Shown: positions 1 through 36,400 of the stretch, piece by piece
Position numbering within the stretch: the stretch's first letter is position 1
Layout: the number at the start of each line of letters is the position of its first letter
From: Lumbricus terrestris
Lineage: Eukaryota; Annelida; Clitellata; Crassiclitellata; Lumbricidae
Direction of reading: 5' to 3'
DNA length: 64,000 nucleotides
NCBI GenBank assembly: GCA_949752735.1
Contig: OX457037.1
Location: 19,288,039 to 19,352,038, forward strand
Program-made: the position numbers and the translations under genes
The notes under the pieces: generated by a model
Told to the model about the DNA's origin: nothing
Database searches by the model: none
The model's input: the letters and a program-made list of their open reading frames with translations, nothing else

Positions 1-560
1 ATTTTAGCAAATTTATCATGATTTCATGGCTGAAAGGCATGGTGTAAGATTTCAATGACCCTCCCCATTGTTTTATTTTTTAATTTCCATACTGCAATGT
101 TAGGCTTTTAAGCTGTCATCTTAATAAAATTGCTCATTTTCAATGCTGATAGTCATAGATTTTAATTTAAAATTTCAGAGTATTGCCTCACAATTACTTG
201 AAAATTTTGGGGTTTGCACAGTGCACCATGACTTTTAAAGCTGCCATTTTTACAAAATAACTCATGATTTTAGTGCTCAGAGATGTGATATAAGATTCCA
301 ATAAATGTCCCCTCCCATCGTCTAAGAATTGTCTTTTTTTAATTTACGCACACTGTAATGACAGCGTTTTAGGCTGTCGTCTTAACCAAATTGTTCATTA
401 TGGATAAACACTATTAAACAGTGAATAACATTGCAGAAAATTTTAATAATATTTATGAAATATTTATGACATATTCGGGGATATAAGCATCTCCGTCCCC
501 TTACCACAATTTAACCTTGGGGTTTAAGACTTCAGACTGTTGCCTAACAATCACTTACGT
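1..560. repeat. Diverged ~250-bp tandem repeats
   Basis: The order GTAAGATTTCAATGA, CCTCCCC, TTTAATTT, ACTGCAATG, TTTTAAGCTGTCATCTTAA at 43-130 recurs as ATAAGATTCCAATAAATG, CCCCTCCC, TTTAATTT, ACTGTAATG, TTTTAGGCTGTCGTCTTAA at 290-380. GGGGTTTGCACAG / GGGGTTTAAGAC segments recur at about 210 and 520. No coding frame. Confidence 0.55.
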
Positions 561-1030
561 CTCCCTAACGCCCTAAATATCCGCCAATAACAGTGCCGTA
601 AGTTATGCACATTATAATATCATATGATAGTATCATAATTGTATTATAATAATAAATAAGAAAATTATAATTGTATAGTAGGAAATAAGATCATCGTATA
701 ATATGGCAGTTTATGCAAGACAATAATTTCAATAAACATGCAGCAGCTAAAAACTACTATCATTTTGTCAAATTTTGCACAAAAAATTGCACACACGTTA
801 CTGTCAATTAAGTCGTAATATATAATTTAAAAAACTGATCCGATCGAGTGGCTGACCCCTCCGCTGCGAGGGATTAATTCCAACCGGAAGGATAAGAAGA
901 AGATATAATCAATAAATTGGTGAGATCTGTGTCGTTTCTGTTGCGATAATTTGTTTTACCCGGGAGGGCTGTAAACCCTCCGGAACCCTCATCCTTTACC
1001 CGGGCTTGGGACCGGCACAGGTTCCATAGC
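560..1030. other. AT-rich intergenic or intronic DNA, no gene seen
   Basis: No splice-supported exon or long frame. It contains scattered TATAAT-type runs and the start of the LINE-related segment near 940. Confidence 0.6.
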
Positions 1031-1142
1031 AGGAACCCGAGGCGGCGGAATGACGTGGGAGGATGCTCGGATGGCTGCGGAAGACAGGATAACGTGGAGA
1101 GGCTGTGTCGCCCGATGCGCTACCAGCGCGAGGAAGGACTAA
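1030..1142 (+). mobile_element. LINE C-terminal coding remnant
   Basis: From about 1048 one frame reads GGMTWEDARMAAEDRITWRG and CVARCATSARKD before a stop, resembling the end of LINE RT proteins. The preceding TTTACCCGGG..GGAACCCTCNTCCTTTA segment (about 950-1025) recurs at 40728-40795. Confidence 0.5.
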
Positions 1143-1459
1143 GTGCTAAGTATGTAATTGGTGAGATACTGTAATGTAAAGGCACAGGATAGGCAAATTC
1201 TCGAGACCCAGACAAACTCAGGTAGACCAGCTAAACACTAAAATCAAGTGCTTTATGAACCATGAATTTGATTAAAATTATAATGCAGAAGAATGAAGGA
1301 AGTTGCTTGATTGTGTAATCTGAAAGACTGAAAGACCGAAAGACCCCTACCCCCCACCCCTACCCCACAAAAAACTCATCGGATTTGGAAAAATTGCGTG
1401 GGCCACCTTTTTAGCCCTGGGGGGTGCTCAAGCACCCCCAGCACCCCCCTGGTTGCGCC

Positions 1460-1662
1460 ACTGTCTCTACTCAGAGGCGCTCCCTACTCAGAGGCGTTCC
1501 CGACTACAGCGCGGACACTGCATCGGAGTTTCACGTCGAAGCACCCAAGCAATTGCGAGTGAAGGACTTGCCCAAGGTCCCTATACGCGGCGACTTGACG
1601 TGGATGCGAACCTCGAACCTTCCGGCTCCAAGGCAACGACGCCGCCACTACACTACCCCCCA
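1460..1662 (-). mobile_element. tRNA-derived SINE copy (antisense)
   Basis: Complement of the 4454 element: AGTGAAGGACTTGCCCAAGG and GCGAACCTCGAACC with the tRNA-like head near 1650. Diverged and partly duplicated at the 3' side (two CTACTCAGAGGCG copies). Confidence 0.7.
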
Positions 1663-2145
1663 TGGGTAATGTTCATGAAAATTGTTGAAGTTATTTTCGG
1701 CAGCCAAAACGAATTTCAGCTAGTGTCCGGTTTTGCGCTTTTTGGCTGCGATCGGCTTTTTCTATTATTATGCCTTCCATCATAGATTTATTCAGACTGG
1801 CATATAAAAGACGGCGACTTCGTCGTATTTCTCTTGCTACAGCTGCCGGCATTTTCTGCCGCACTCAGTGCTCTGCATTAAAAACCTTCCCGCGATGACG
1901 TTGTATACACAATGCGTCTTGATTTAGCCTAATCTGTGGTGAGCCAGACACACGCCTATTAATAGTCTGCAGATACCGTTGTTAATAGGTAATTACTAAT
2001 TATTATTAGAATCGATACGTCGCGCACTTGGGCGACTTTTGGGCTAATTATAAATCCGGACTGAGCGCATTCAGCATCGTGAACAACATCAACAACATCA
2101 GAAAGCACATTATCGCCTGCTATTATTAATACTGAAACAAAAGTC

Positions 2146-2435
2146 ACAACAATCACTGCTACACTGGTGACGTGACGTCAGCCTAATCAACACGCTCTAA
2201 TGGGCTAAACATAGAATTAATGTAGTCCGTAAACGCTGCCCGTACTCTTGCAGTGCCAGTCTTAAGTAAGAGAGAGGAGGAGGGCGGCACAATAGTCACA
2301 TCAATCAATACTACATTGGCGTAATTAACACGCATTAATTCATCAGAAATGGACTAAATATAGTAGAATAGATAAATGCTGCCCGTACTCCATCAGTGCC
2401 AGCCCAAATGTGGGGAAAGGAGGGGCGACCCGAAT
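2146..2435. repeat. Two diverged ~145-bp tandem copies
   Basis: Both copies contain TAATTAACACG/TAATCAACACG, a GGACTAAATATAG/GGGCTAAACATAG piece, GCTGCCCGTACTC, CAGTGCCAG and an AGGAGG..GGGCG end. Noncoding. Confidence 0.65.
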
Positions 2436-2894
2436 CAAATTTAATTATAGCACGGCGTTGCTATTTTAAGCAGCTGCTAACCAGCCGAACGTAAATCTAC
2501 AAAAATGAAAGGGTAATTGATTTTATTTCAAAATAGAATTTAAAAATCTCAACGCGACAGATAAACATTAGGTCTAGATACGAACGATATTTATCATGGT
2601 GATGCTCTTATAATTATTTAATAATGTACGGGTGAGCGACAAAGGGGAAATATGCGGATCGTTGTTGCTGTTGTTGTTGTTGTATTATAGTAGGTCATCA
2701 GGCTTTCAATCAGTCGTCAATGGTCACAACACCGTTGACACCGTTGACATCGTCCTAATCTTGATCAGCCGACGATGGAGTTAATTAGAGAATTTCTACG
2801 CCCTGCTGTGCCCAGTAAACAAAGCTTTTTGCTTCTGTATTATTCTGCATTTGGTCCATTACCTGTTTTAGGGCAAAGAGGAGAAGCGGAAAAA

Positions 2895-3125
2895 TTGAAT
2901 GAGAGAGAGAGACAGACAGAGACCGAGACAGAGACAGAGAGACAAAGAGAGACAGACACAGGCAGACATACAGACATACATAAATACAGAGGTGGAGAGA
3001 GACAGAGACAGAGACAGAAGCAGAGTGAGAGAGACAGACAGACACACACACACACAGACAGAAACGGAGAGCAGAGGCGGATAGACGGAGACAGGGAGAC
3101 AGAGCGAGAGCGAGAGGGAGCGGGA
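2895..3125. repeat. Purine-rich GAGACA microsatellite
   Basis: Imperfect GAGACAGAGACA and GAGAGACAGACAGAC repeats with a short ACAC run. It generates spurious charged frames on both strands. Upstream of the first visible GPCR exon. Confidence 0.9.
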
Positions 3126-3736
3126 GACGGAGACGGATATAGTCAGAGGCAGAGAAATTGGGGCTTTAACTCGGATGTGATATTGAGGCATTAGCTTTTA
3201 ATACAATATACTGTATACGTCTTCCTCGGATGATGTTGCCAATGAATGTAGGCGTGCGTTTGCTGGAAATAAATTATTGAAGAGACATCTCTTACATGTA
3301 GACTTATAATTATTATATGCTACCGCAGCATTTCTTCGGAGATGACCAACTCGTGCTATCACAACCTGGATACGGGGACCATAAGTGGCGCGGCACAAAA
3401 TCAAAACGGGCAGAGGTAAATAAACAAGGCTCTCTCCCGATTATTCATACGAAATTGGTGCGGTCGAGGTCATATGGTTGCAATACAAAAGCCCTTTCCA
3501 TTTACATATACATAGATATCGTGTACATGTAGGCTACATGCACAAAATTAATGTACATAGACCTATTATTTATTCTTTGACTCGTCGTAAAAAGATTTTG
3601 ATGACAACATGAATTTCAAATTGCAATGTCTGTTCACCAGAGACTCCATGGTTTGGCAGTTGGTCTATTTACTTACTGCCTTGAATGACTGAATACAATA
3701 CAATACAATACAATATCTATTTTTCTTCTTGTATAG

Positions 3737-29392
<25,656 letters not shown>

Positions 29393-29634
29393 AAGACAGC
29401 TGTACACAGATCATCCTTGGATGCGATATCATGGATAGGACATCGTAAATGCGCTACATAATGTTGATCGCATTACTTCGTGCCAGAGACGTGTTACATT
29501 TTTCAAGTGTGTGTGTTCCATCGATTTTCGATGGTACGTGATATGCTTGCCATGGTAGTAACAGTCTCGATTCCTCAGAGTATATATCATTATTGTCGAG
29601 GGATGTAATCCTGTATGAGTTAGATTGGAAAGGA

Positions 29635-29725
29635 CAGCGCTCGTGAATAAGCTGGTGCCCTGCGCTTCGCATTCGAGTGGCGCTTTAGAACCTAATGGAT
29701 TACTATTACGATTACGCCATTAGAC
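29635..29725 (+). repeat. Second copy of the GAATAAGCTGGTGCCCTGCG repeat
   Basis: GCGCTCGTGAATAAGCTGGT and GAGTGGCGCTTTAGAACC with a TTACGATTACG end, matching 11404-11490. It lies in the 3' flank of the GPCR gene. Confidence 0.6.
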
Positions 29726-30671
29726 AGCTGCAGATATTACGAAGGAATGTTATCCTGGATTTCTAAGGAAAGGAGGAATGACAGATGTTGAATCATCTAT
29801 AGGTATGATCTTGGACTGTAAAGAAACACAAGTGCAATGAACGTGTAGTAAATCTATCGTGTAAAAGAGGTGCTTGTTCCTTGCATTTAGCTGACATAAT
29901 TTTAGTCCAATTGTCTGCACTCAGGATTTGGCGCATACTTGCCAGTGCATTTCCGGCGTCAATGACAAGCGTCCAAGAACAACCTGTATTGGGTTGCTAC
30001 GTGGAGTCCCCTCTGCAGACTAGGACCTACAATCGTTAGGTTACTACCGAAGAGCGTTGCCGATGAACCGCCGAGTCCAACGTTAATGACAACTAAAGAA
30101 GAAGTTAAGGAATTCCACTTAAGTCTTAGTGCTCGTTATGTGGTCACAAATTTATCAGATTTATCAGATTTCATCTGGATTTTCTGTGACCTAGGCCTAT
30201 ACATGTGAAGACATTGTACAATCGACTCGACATAAACACTTCAATTATATCCGCTCTGTGAATTACACGAGGACAGTGCATGGTTGTGTCAAATGGTCCA
30301 TTAAAAAAAACACGATAACTTATTTTCATTAGTCTAATTGCCGACTTCAGTCATGTCCCTTAATTGAATCATTCTTATTCAAATGACGTTCAACTGTCTG
30401 AGACTTTTCAAGAAAATCGCATTGAAGTCAATAATTGAACTGAACTAAAGGCTGTTTGTTGATCAGCACCGAACATACCCTACACCACCACGCATGTGCG
30501 ATACATTCATAGATTTACTTTCATTCATTCATTTATTGCGAGAATTTGCATAGCGCCGTTTTAAATTAAGCTATTCAGGAGACTATATATACTGAACCCA
30601 GCGCGGTCAATTAAAAGTTTATAAAACCACACTAACCCTCCATCGAGCGTGGGGTCAAAATGACCCACAAA

Positions 30672-30960
30672 GTCATGGGCGGAGACTTAGGGGGACATGA
30701 GACGAACCCCTCAATGTTTGTGTTAGGAGACCATCATGTGTCTGTCCCTCTCCCCCCCCTCAATGGTTATAACGTTAGGTCACAATAAGAGAATTTCTAG
30801 CAAAATGACGAAACGACTAAAAAAGGTCATAATTATTTTGACAGCGAAGAAAATGGTAGGCCCTACGTTTTTCAGAAAATTTCGACCAAATGTCTAAAAA
30901 AGGTCGTCAGAAAATTTCATCGGTGAAAATGGAATTTTTTGGTGAAAATGGAAAATTTCG
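30672..30960. mobile_element. Fragment related to the CATGGGCGGAGAC MITE
   Basis: Starts CATGGGCGGAGACTTAGGGG, like the end of the nested MITE at 20057-20352, and contains CGACTAAAAAAGGTC-type motifs in several copies. I could not find a matching right end or target duplication, so it is probably truncated. Confidence 0.5.
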
Positions 30961-31084
30961 TCGATCGGCGTCGTACGTGGGCTACGATCGACTTGGCTCG
31001 CGCGACGATCGATCGACTTCGTCGACTTGGCCTAGTTTTGTCTCTTGCTCACCTCTGCTGTTATATCAAAATGAAATTATACTA

Positions 31085-32125
31085 TAGTAGATCTGCGTCA
31101 TAATAATATTATGTGTGACGTAACAATGGACTTAATTTCGTAGGCGTATTCTCAGTGAATTTATAGTAGATTTTAACTGTTTATCGTAATGTCGTCACAA
31201 TAGGCCTCGTTTCAGATTCTGTAAATGAACTTCAATAATAATTATTATTTCGGTAGATCTATGTAGGCCTAACAATCGAAGCGACGTCACAATAGACCTA
31301 GTTAATACTCTCAAAATGTACTTCTATAATATAGTAGATCGACTGCATCATAATCCATGTTAGTCACAATAGGCCTATAGTTTATTCTCAAAAATGAACT
31401 TCTTTAATAGTAAGGTCTCTATCAAGATCGAAGTGACGTCACAATAGACCTAGTTTTATATTCTCAGACTGAACGTATAATAATAGGCCTAGATTTGTAT
31501 CATAATCAGAGCGATGTTGCGTTAAAACAGCCCCAGTTTTGCATTATGAAAATGAAATAATATGACAGCAGATCTATACCATAATCGAAATGACGCCACA
31601 ATAGACCTAGTTTTGTTTTCTCAGTTAACTTATTTAGCCTAATAATAGAATTGCATCATAATCGAAGTGACGTCATAAAAGACCCCGTTTTATATTCGCA
31701 AAATGAACATAATATAATGGTAGATCTATATAATAATAATCGAAGTGACGTCACAATAGGCCTTGTTTATAAAATTATTCTCAAAATGCACTTCTATAAA
31801 AATAAAATTTGTATCTTATAATCGAAGTGACGTCACAATAAGACTAGTTTTTTTAATTCTCGAAGTGAACTTCAACTTATAATAGTAAAATTGTATCTTA
31901 ATCGGAGTGACGTACGTTACAATATAGGCATAGGCATAGTTTAATTTGTATTATCAACATTAATGAAATTATATAACAGTAGTAGATCTGTATCGTGATC
32001 GAAGTGACGTCACAATAGGCCTAATTTCGTTTACTCAATGAACTTATTTATTTGTAGAATAATTGTATCATATTCGAAGTGACGTCATAAAAGTCCCCGC
32101 TTTCAATTCTCAAAATTAACATCTG
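31085..32125. repeat. Diverged ~78-bp tandem array with TGACGTCA palindromes
   Basis: About thirteen units, each built as GAAGTGACGTCACAATAG followed by ACCTAG or GCCTAG, a T-rich piece, TCTCAAAATGAACTT and AGTAGATCT..ATCATAATC. Units start near 31108, 31190, 31278, 31362, 31429, 31508, 31587, 31664, 31742, 31823, 31905, 31999 and 32075. The array lies about 1.3 to 2.4 kb upstream of the SCAF start and 1.7 kb after the GPCR stop. Confidence 0.85.
31434..32087. promoter_or_regulatory. Six perfect CRE (TGACGTCA) palindromes
   Basis: Perfect TGACGTCA at 31434, 31668, 31746, 31828, 32005 and 32080, with near matches such as CGACGTCA at 31283 and TGACGCCA at 31591. TGACGTCA is the established CREB/ATF binding sequence. 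Whether these are used is inference; they could be just a conserved word of the repeat. Confidence 0.5.
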
Positions 32126-32404
32126 GTTTTAATGTTTAGGTCTACAAACTACAATCTACATTCAACAGCAGTCTTCTGTCATGCCTGCACGTAGGCCTAC
32201 GGAGGTTAAAATTTAACATTGTTTCGACGATTAGATATCCATTTAGGCTACAGCGATAAAAAAAACAATCGCAATCGTAGACATCGTGAACTCCAAACTA
32301 CTAGAGCGACACTGAAAAGGCAAGCACAGGCACGCGCGATTATAATTTGTGCACGAGAGCTGTGTCAAGTCTGGCGGGTTCCCCGAAGGTAGCCTATTAT
32401 AGGT

Positions 32405-32500
32405 CGTAATCGTAATCTCCAAATTTAAATTTTCTCCACTCGAAAGTCAAGCGCAGGGCACCAGCTTATTCACGAGAGCGCTGGCCTCTCTAAACGTTGT
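32405..32500 (-). repeat. Third copy of the same repeat, inverted
   Basis: Contains AGCGCAGGGCACCAGCTTAT and TCACGAGAGCGC, the complement of the copies at 11404 and 29635. It lies about 1 kb upstream of the SCAF start. Confidence 0.6.
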
Positions 32501-32871
32501 CCGATGCTCCGAATAACCTTTCCAACGGGTCCAGATCAATAAAGAAGGAGCAGCTAGCTAGTAAGATTAAGGTGGGAGTCGTTTAGTTTGATGAGAATTG
32601 GAAAGTTATGATCAGATCAGAAGAATCAATTATTGTAGGTCCTAGTTCCTATATGAATAATTGAAAGGTAAAATTTTTATTTTGAGTTTTTTGCCTGATG
32701 GTGATATAGATAGCCTAGGCCTAAAGCGGCGCGAGACGGCCAGGGCAGCTATATTATAGGCCTACGAGAAGGCCTAACTATGACAGAGGGCGACTTTTGA
32801 CGAGTGTGGTAACACTAGCTTATTATAATTAGGCTATTACGATCATATAGGCTGCTTCAGTGCATAGAGTG

Positions 32872-33012
32872 TGGGAAAATAAGTGCCTGGACGACCATTA
32901 GCCTACCTTTCCGAAATAAGTGCCTGGACGCCTTTACCTTTCCAGGCTGTGCTGGCCAATAAGTGGCAGGACGGCATTCAGATTTTAAAAGAAGTGCATG
33001 GACGCCGTCCAT
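32872..33012. repeat. Four diverged AAGTGCCTGGACG repeats upstream of SCAF
   Basis: AATAAGTGCCTGGACG occurs twice, followed by AATAAGTGGCAGGACGGCAT and AGAAGTGCATGGACGCCG, at irregular spacing of 35-45 bases. It lies about 450-590 bases before the start codon, in the likely promoter or 5' UTR. Confidence 0.6.
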
Positions 33013-33459
33013 GACACTCCAGTCACATTTTAAGCCTTGGGCAGCTGGGCTACTTAAAATCTCGTGCTACCGCAGCCGCCTAGGCTAATGACTCTTTCAC
33101 TGTTGTGATTAACTGGTCAGAACGCTTTCCGATGTATTATTTTGATGTTCTACTATGTCCCAATGGTGCGTATGCAAGTGGAGTAATAAGGAAAGAGTTT
33201 ACTTTACTTACTTACTTACTTACTCAGCGCATGAGTAAAATAGCGCTACAAGACAGTTTTATGCAATCACAACTAGCGTCATTTGACCACCGCACTCGTT
33301 TTATGAAATTGGAATTGAAAGAAGAATAACAAGAGATTCGATGAATTCTCCTCCATTTTGGCGTTCTAGTTTCGTGTTTATCATGTTTGAAACAAACGTT
33401 ATTGATTAGTTTCTGGACTGTTTATCGTCGCAAAAAGTCTAATTTATATGTCGGAAGCT

Positions 33460-33489
33460 ATGGAGGCTGTCAAAGCCTTTAACAATGAG
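33460..33489 (+). CDS. SCAF4/SCAF8: SCAF exon 1 (start, MEAVKAFNNE)
   Basis: Short first coding exon ending at donor GTACGT, phase 0. The ATG at 33460 has G at -3 and G at +4 and begins MEAVK as in vertebrate SCAF8. An in-frame ATG at 33448 would add MSEA but has T at -3 and T at +4, so it was not chosen. Confidence 0.85.
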
Positions 33490-36400
33490 GTACGTATTTT
33501 AGCAGTGTTTCGCGTGATGGTGGGTCTCCATTCGCATGCATGGCGTTCTGCTTTACATGACGATTGTAATAATTCGAAAATTGTATTACGCGTTTATTTG
33601 TCCCGTTGATGGGCATAAAATGCAGAAGGAAACTGGCAACGCGATGTAAGATCGTTGCTGTAGCCAGTTAAACAAATTAGTGGTGATCGACATTGGTAAA
33701 TACTGTTAATGTAATAGATGAACCTGTTCTGTGAAACCAGATTTCCCGAAAATAGTTTTATAAAACAAGCTGCCGAACCCCAGAAAAGTATTAAGAGCTA
33801 AATTGAATAGAGGGCGCAATGGAATTATTATGTTGTGCAATCGGAATCCCCACAACCAGGATTCTCGAAATGAATTTCGGCCGGATCCCCTAAATAGATT
33901 TTCACAAAACCTAGCGATTTTTAGACACTAAACTGTGTTATAAAGGCACTTAATAGGTACACAATGCCATGCATTAAATTTAACTGCATAGGTTTCGGAG
34001 AATTCTAGTACCTTGCTCTTAAGTGATGTAATACGCCAAGCAAATTTCGGTTAAACCGTAGTTTAGGTTGATAAATTATTTGTACCGAAGTTTAGGCTGA
34101 TAAATTATTTGGACATTATCCGAGGCTGCAAAATGTATATACAAGTAATTTCTGGATCGCCAGGTTCAATCCAGCTTCCATTTCAGCTATAAAAATGCCT
34201 TTATCCAGCTTCTATTTCAACTATAAAGATGCCTTTATCCAGCTCTCATTTCTCTTGCGTTTTTCGTCAATCCAGCTTCTATTTCACCTGTAGAAGAACT
34301 TCATCCAGCTTCCATTACTTAAACGTTTTTTCGTCAACCCAGCTTCTATTTCACCCGTAAAAGGTCTTCATCCAGCTTCCATTTCTCAAGCATTTTTTTC
34401 GTCAATCCAGCTTTTATTTCACTTGTAGAAGAACCTTCATCCAGCTTCCATTACTTAAACGTTTTTTCGTCAATCCAGCCTCCATTTCACCTGTAAAAGG
34501 TCATCCGGCTTCCATTTCTCAAGTGTTTTTTCGTCCATCCAGCTTCCATTTATATACTGCAATTTTTCTTCTTGCGTTTTCAGTTTATATTGCAACTTCC
34601 GGTTGAGAATGTTCGGATATTGGAATAGCGCGTTGTATGGCGTGCTATATTCATGATTGGTGGTGTTTCTTAATTTATCAGCCTAAACTACGGGATATCG
34701 AAAACGTAAATAATTTATCAGCCTAAACTACGGTTTAACCCAAATTTCTGTCCAGGGTAACGGCCTCTGTTGTCATAGACCCTGGTCAAATCGGATTTAT
34801 GGATTTGCGGGGATTTCTGGATTCAGGTTGACCCCACTGTTAAGTGTTGTTGATGACACAGTTTAACGTCTAAAAGTTGTTAGGTTTTGTGATTTCGGGG
34901 ATCTGGCTGATATTTGTTTAGAGGATCCAGGCCACTTGCGTCTGAGTGTGCAAGGAAATTCCCTTTTGTTTAAAGATAAGCAAAAATAGCAAAAAAATCG
35001 AGAGCCCCTTTGTGAGGTACATAAATGCACTGTATTAGTATCTAGATTATACGAATATATGCGTACATAAACTCAAACAATGGCAAATACTTTTGAACAC
35101 TAAAGCATTATTGGATTACCAACATGCATTATTTCTTGAGTTGAGTTTAGAGCGTATCCGAAAAGTTTTATGGTTTTTCTTTCATCAAGTTGTCGTCACT
35201 GTACGAGTCAAAACCGCCGGTATCACGGGCGAAGATGGCTCGCATCACGAAAAGTGCGATCAAGGCTGTCAAGTTCTACAAACACGTCGTCCAGAGCGTA
35301 GAAAAGTTTATCCTGAAGGTGAGAATTCTTCGAATACCACCGATTTAAATTTTAGTCTGTGATGCAATTGCTATAAATATTATGTTTGGATGCATTATAT
35401 GAATTATAGTACTACTTAGTTTCTGTGTAATGACACTGTGTGGTAACAAAGATCATTAGCGTCACCCTGCTCCGTTATCCTGCTTGGGACTGGCATTGGC
35501 AGAGTGCAACCAATGGCGGAGTTTATATGAATTTCAAGTTGAACACCATATGATCTTCTGTAAAGTGCACACGTCTTGGGCCATAGAGATATGTACCAAT
35601 ACTTCTGCACACACATGATTCATGAATGCATATTGTCTTGGACCCTCTTCTTGGAATTGTAATTGTAATTCAGACAATTTATATAGCATCGTCAGCAGCA
35701 AGCCACTTCTAGGATGCTTTACGTGCATTTAGTCAACTGTCGGAGTAAATGTTATGAGCCAGAGAGCAAGTGCAGCTTCAATTGCTTTTTAAAAGTTGAT
35801 TCTGCTTGGAGTATTCTGCTGCCATGCAGTGTTGCAGCCAGAAGTGCTGCAGACCAATGCAGCTTGCTCAGTTTTAACCAATTTGTGTATTATTCTTGTT
35901 TCTGTTTGTGATGCTTGAGCATTTCATATTGTTTCTCAACTATTGTCACAGTGCCACTTAGTCATTTTATTAGCCTACATAATAGGGTTTCATTGCTTTT
36001 ATTGTAGTTTATCAGTTAATTAGATAGTGTCTCTAGCAGTGCATGCAAATGAGAGGCGCCTACATGCAGGTATAGGTGAAAACTATACGAAAAAATAAAA
36101 CGTTTTATCAATTTGTTATTGTGTCGTGTGTATTAGCATTAAATATAGTTGTTGACTTTGGTGTGTGTGAAACTGATGTTTGATTGTTCTTAAGCTTGTA
36201 AACAAATAGTTGTATAATTTATAGTCAATGTTTCATGTGATATGTTTCAAATGGTATATGAGTGTTAATAAGTGTGGTATATATGATTAAATCATTGAAT
36301 ATAATTTATAACTAGTTTGATTTCTAATCATGTGGCATTTGTGAAGCTAATGTTCAATTATTTGTGAAATTGTTATCACATGATTATAGTCCTTCAATTT

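Larger units (their letters stand above)
1670..3736. other. Noncoding DNA upstream of the first visible GPCR exon
   Basis: No TM1/TM2-like frame was found here, so the missing GPCR exons are farther upstream. Contents are the tandem copies at 2146-2435, a GTT run near 2665 and the GAGACA tract. Direct repeats of ATACAATACAATACAATAC lie just before the exon (3692-3715). Confidence 0.6.
29393..31084. other. GPCR 3' flank and intergenic DNA
   Basis: Contains the 29635 repeat copy, a TTTGCATAGCGCC fragment (about 30545) and the truncated MITE at 30672. No clear AATAAA signal was recognised, so the transcript end is undefined. Confidence 0.5.
32126..33459. other. SCAF upstream region (likely promoter and 5' UTR)
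   Basis: Contains the inverted 32405 repeat, the AAGTGCCTGGACG repeats, and an ACTTACTTACTTACTT run at about 33206. No TATA box is convincing and no upstream coding exon was found. The transcription start cannot be placed by eye. Confidence 0.45.

Noticed and set aside
31085..32125. CRISPR-like regularly spaced repeats (GAAGTGACGTCACAATAG)
   Set aside because: The spacers themselves align to each other as part of a ~78-bp tandem unit; host is a eukaryote.
33448..33459. Upstream in-frame ATG as SCAF start
   Set aside because: Poor context (T at -3 and +4) and vertebrate proteins start at MEAVK; kept only as an alternative.
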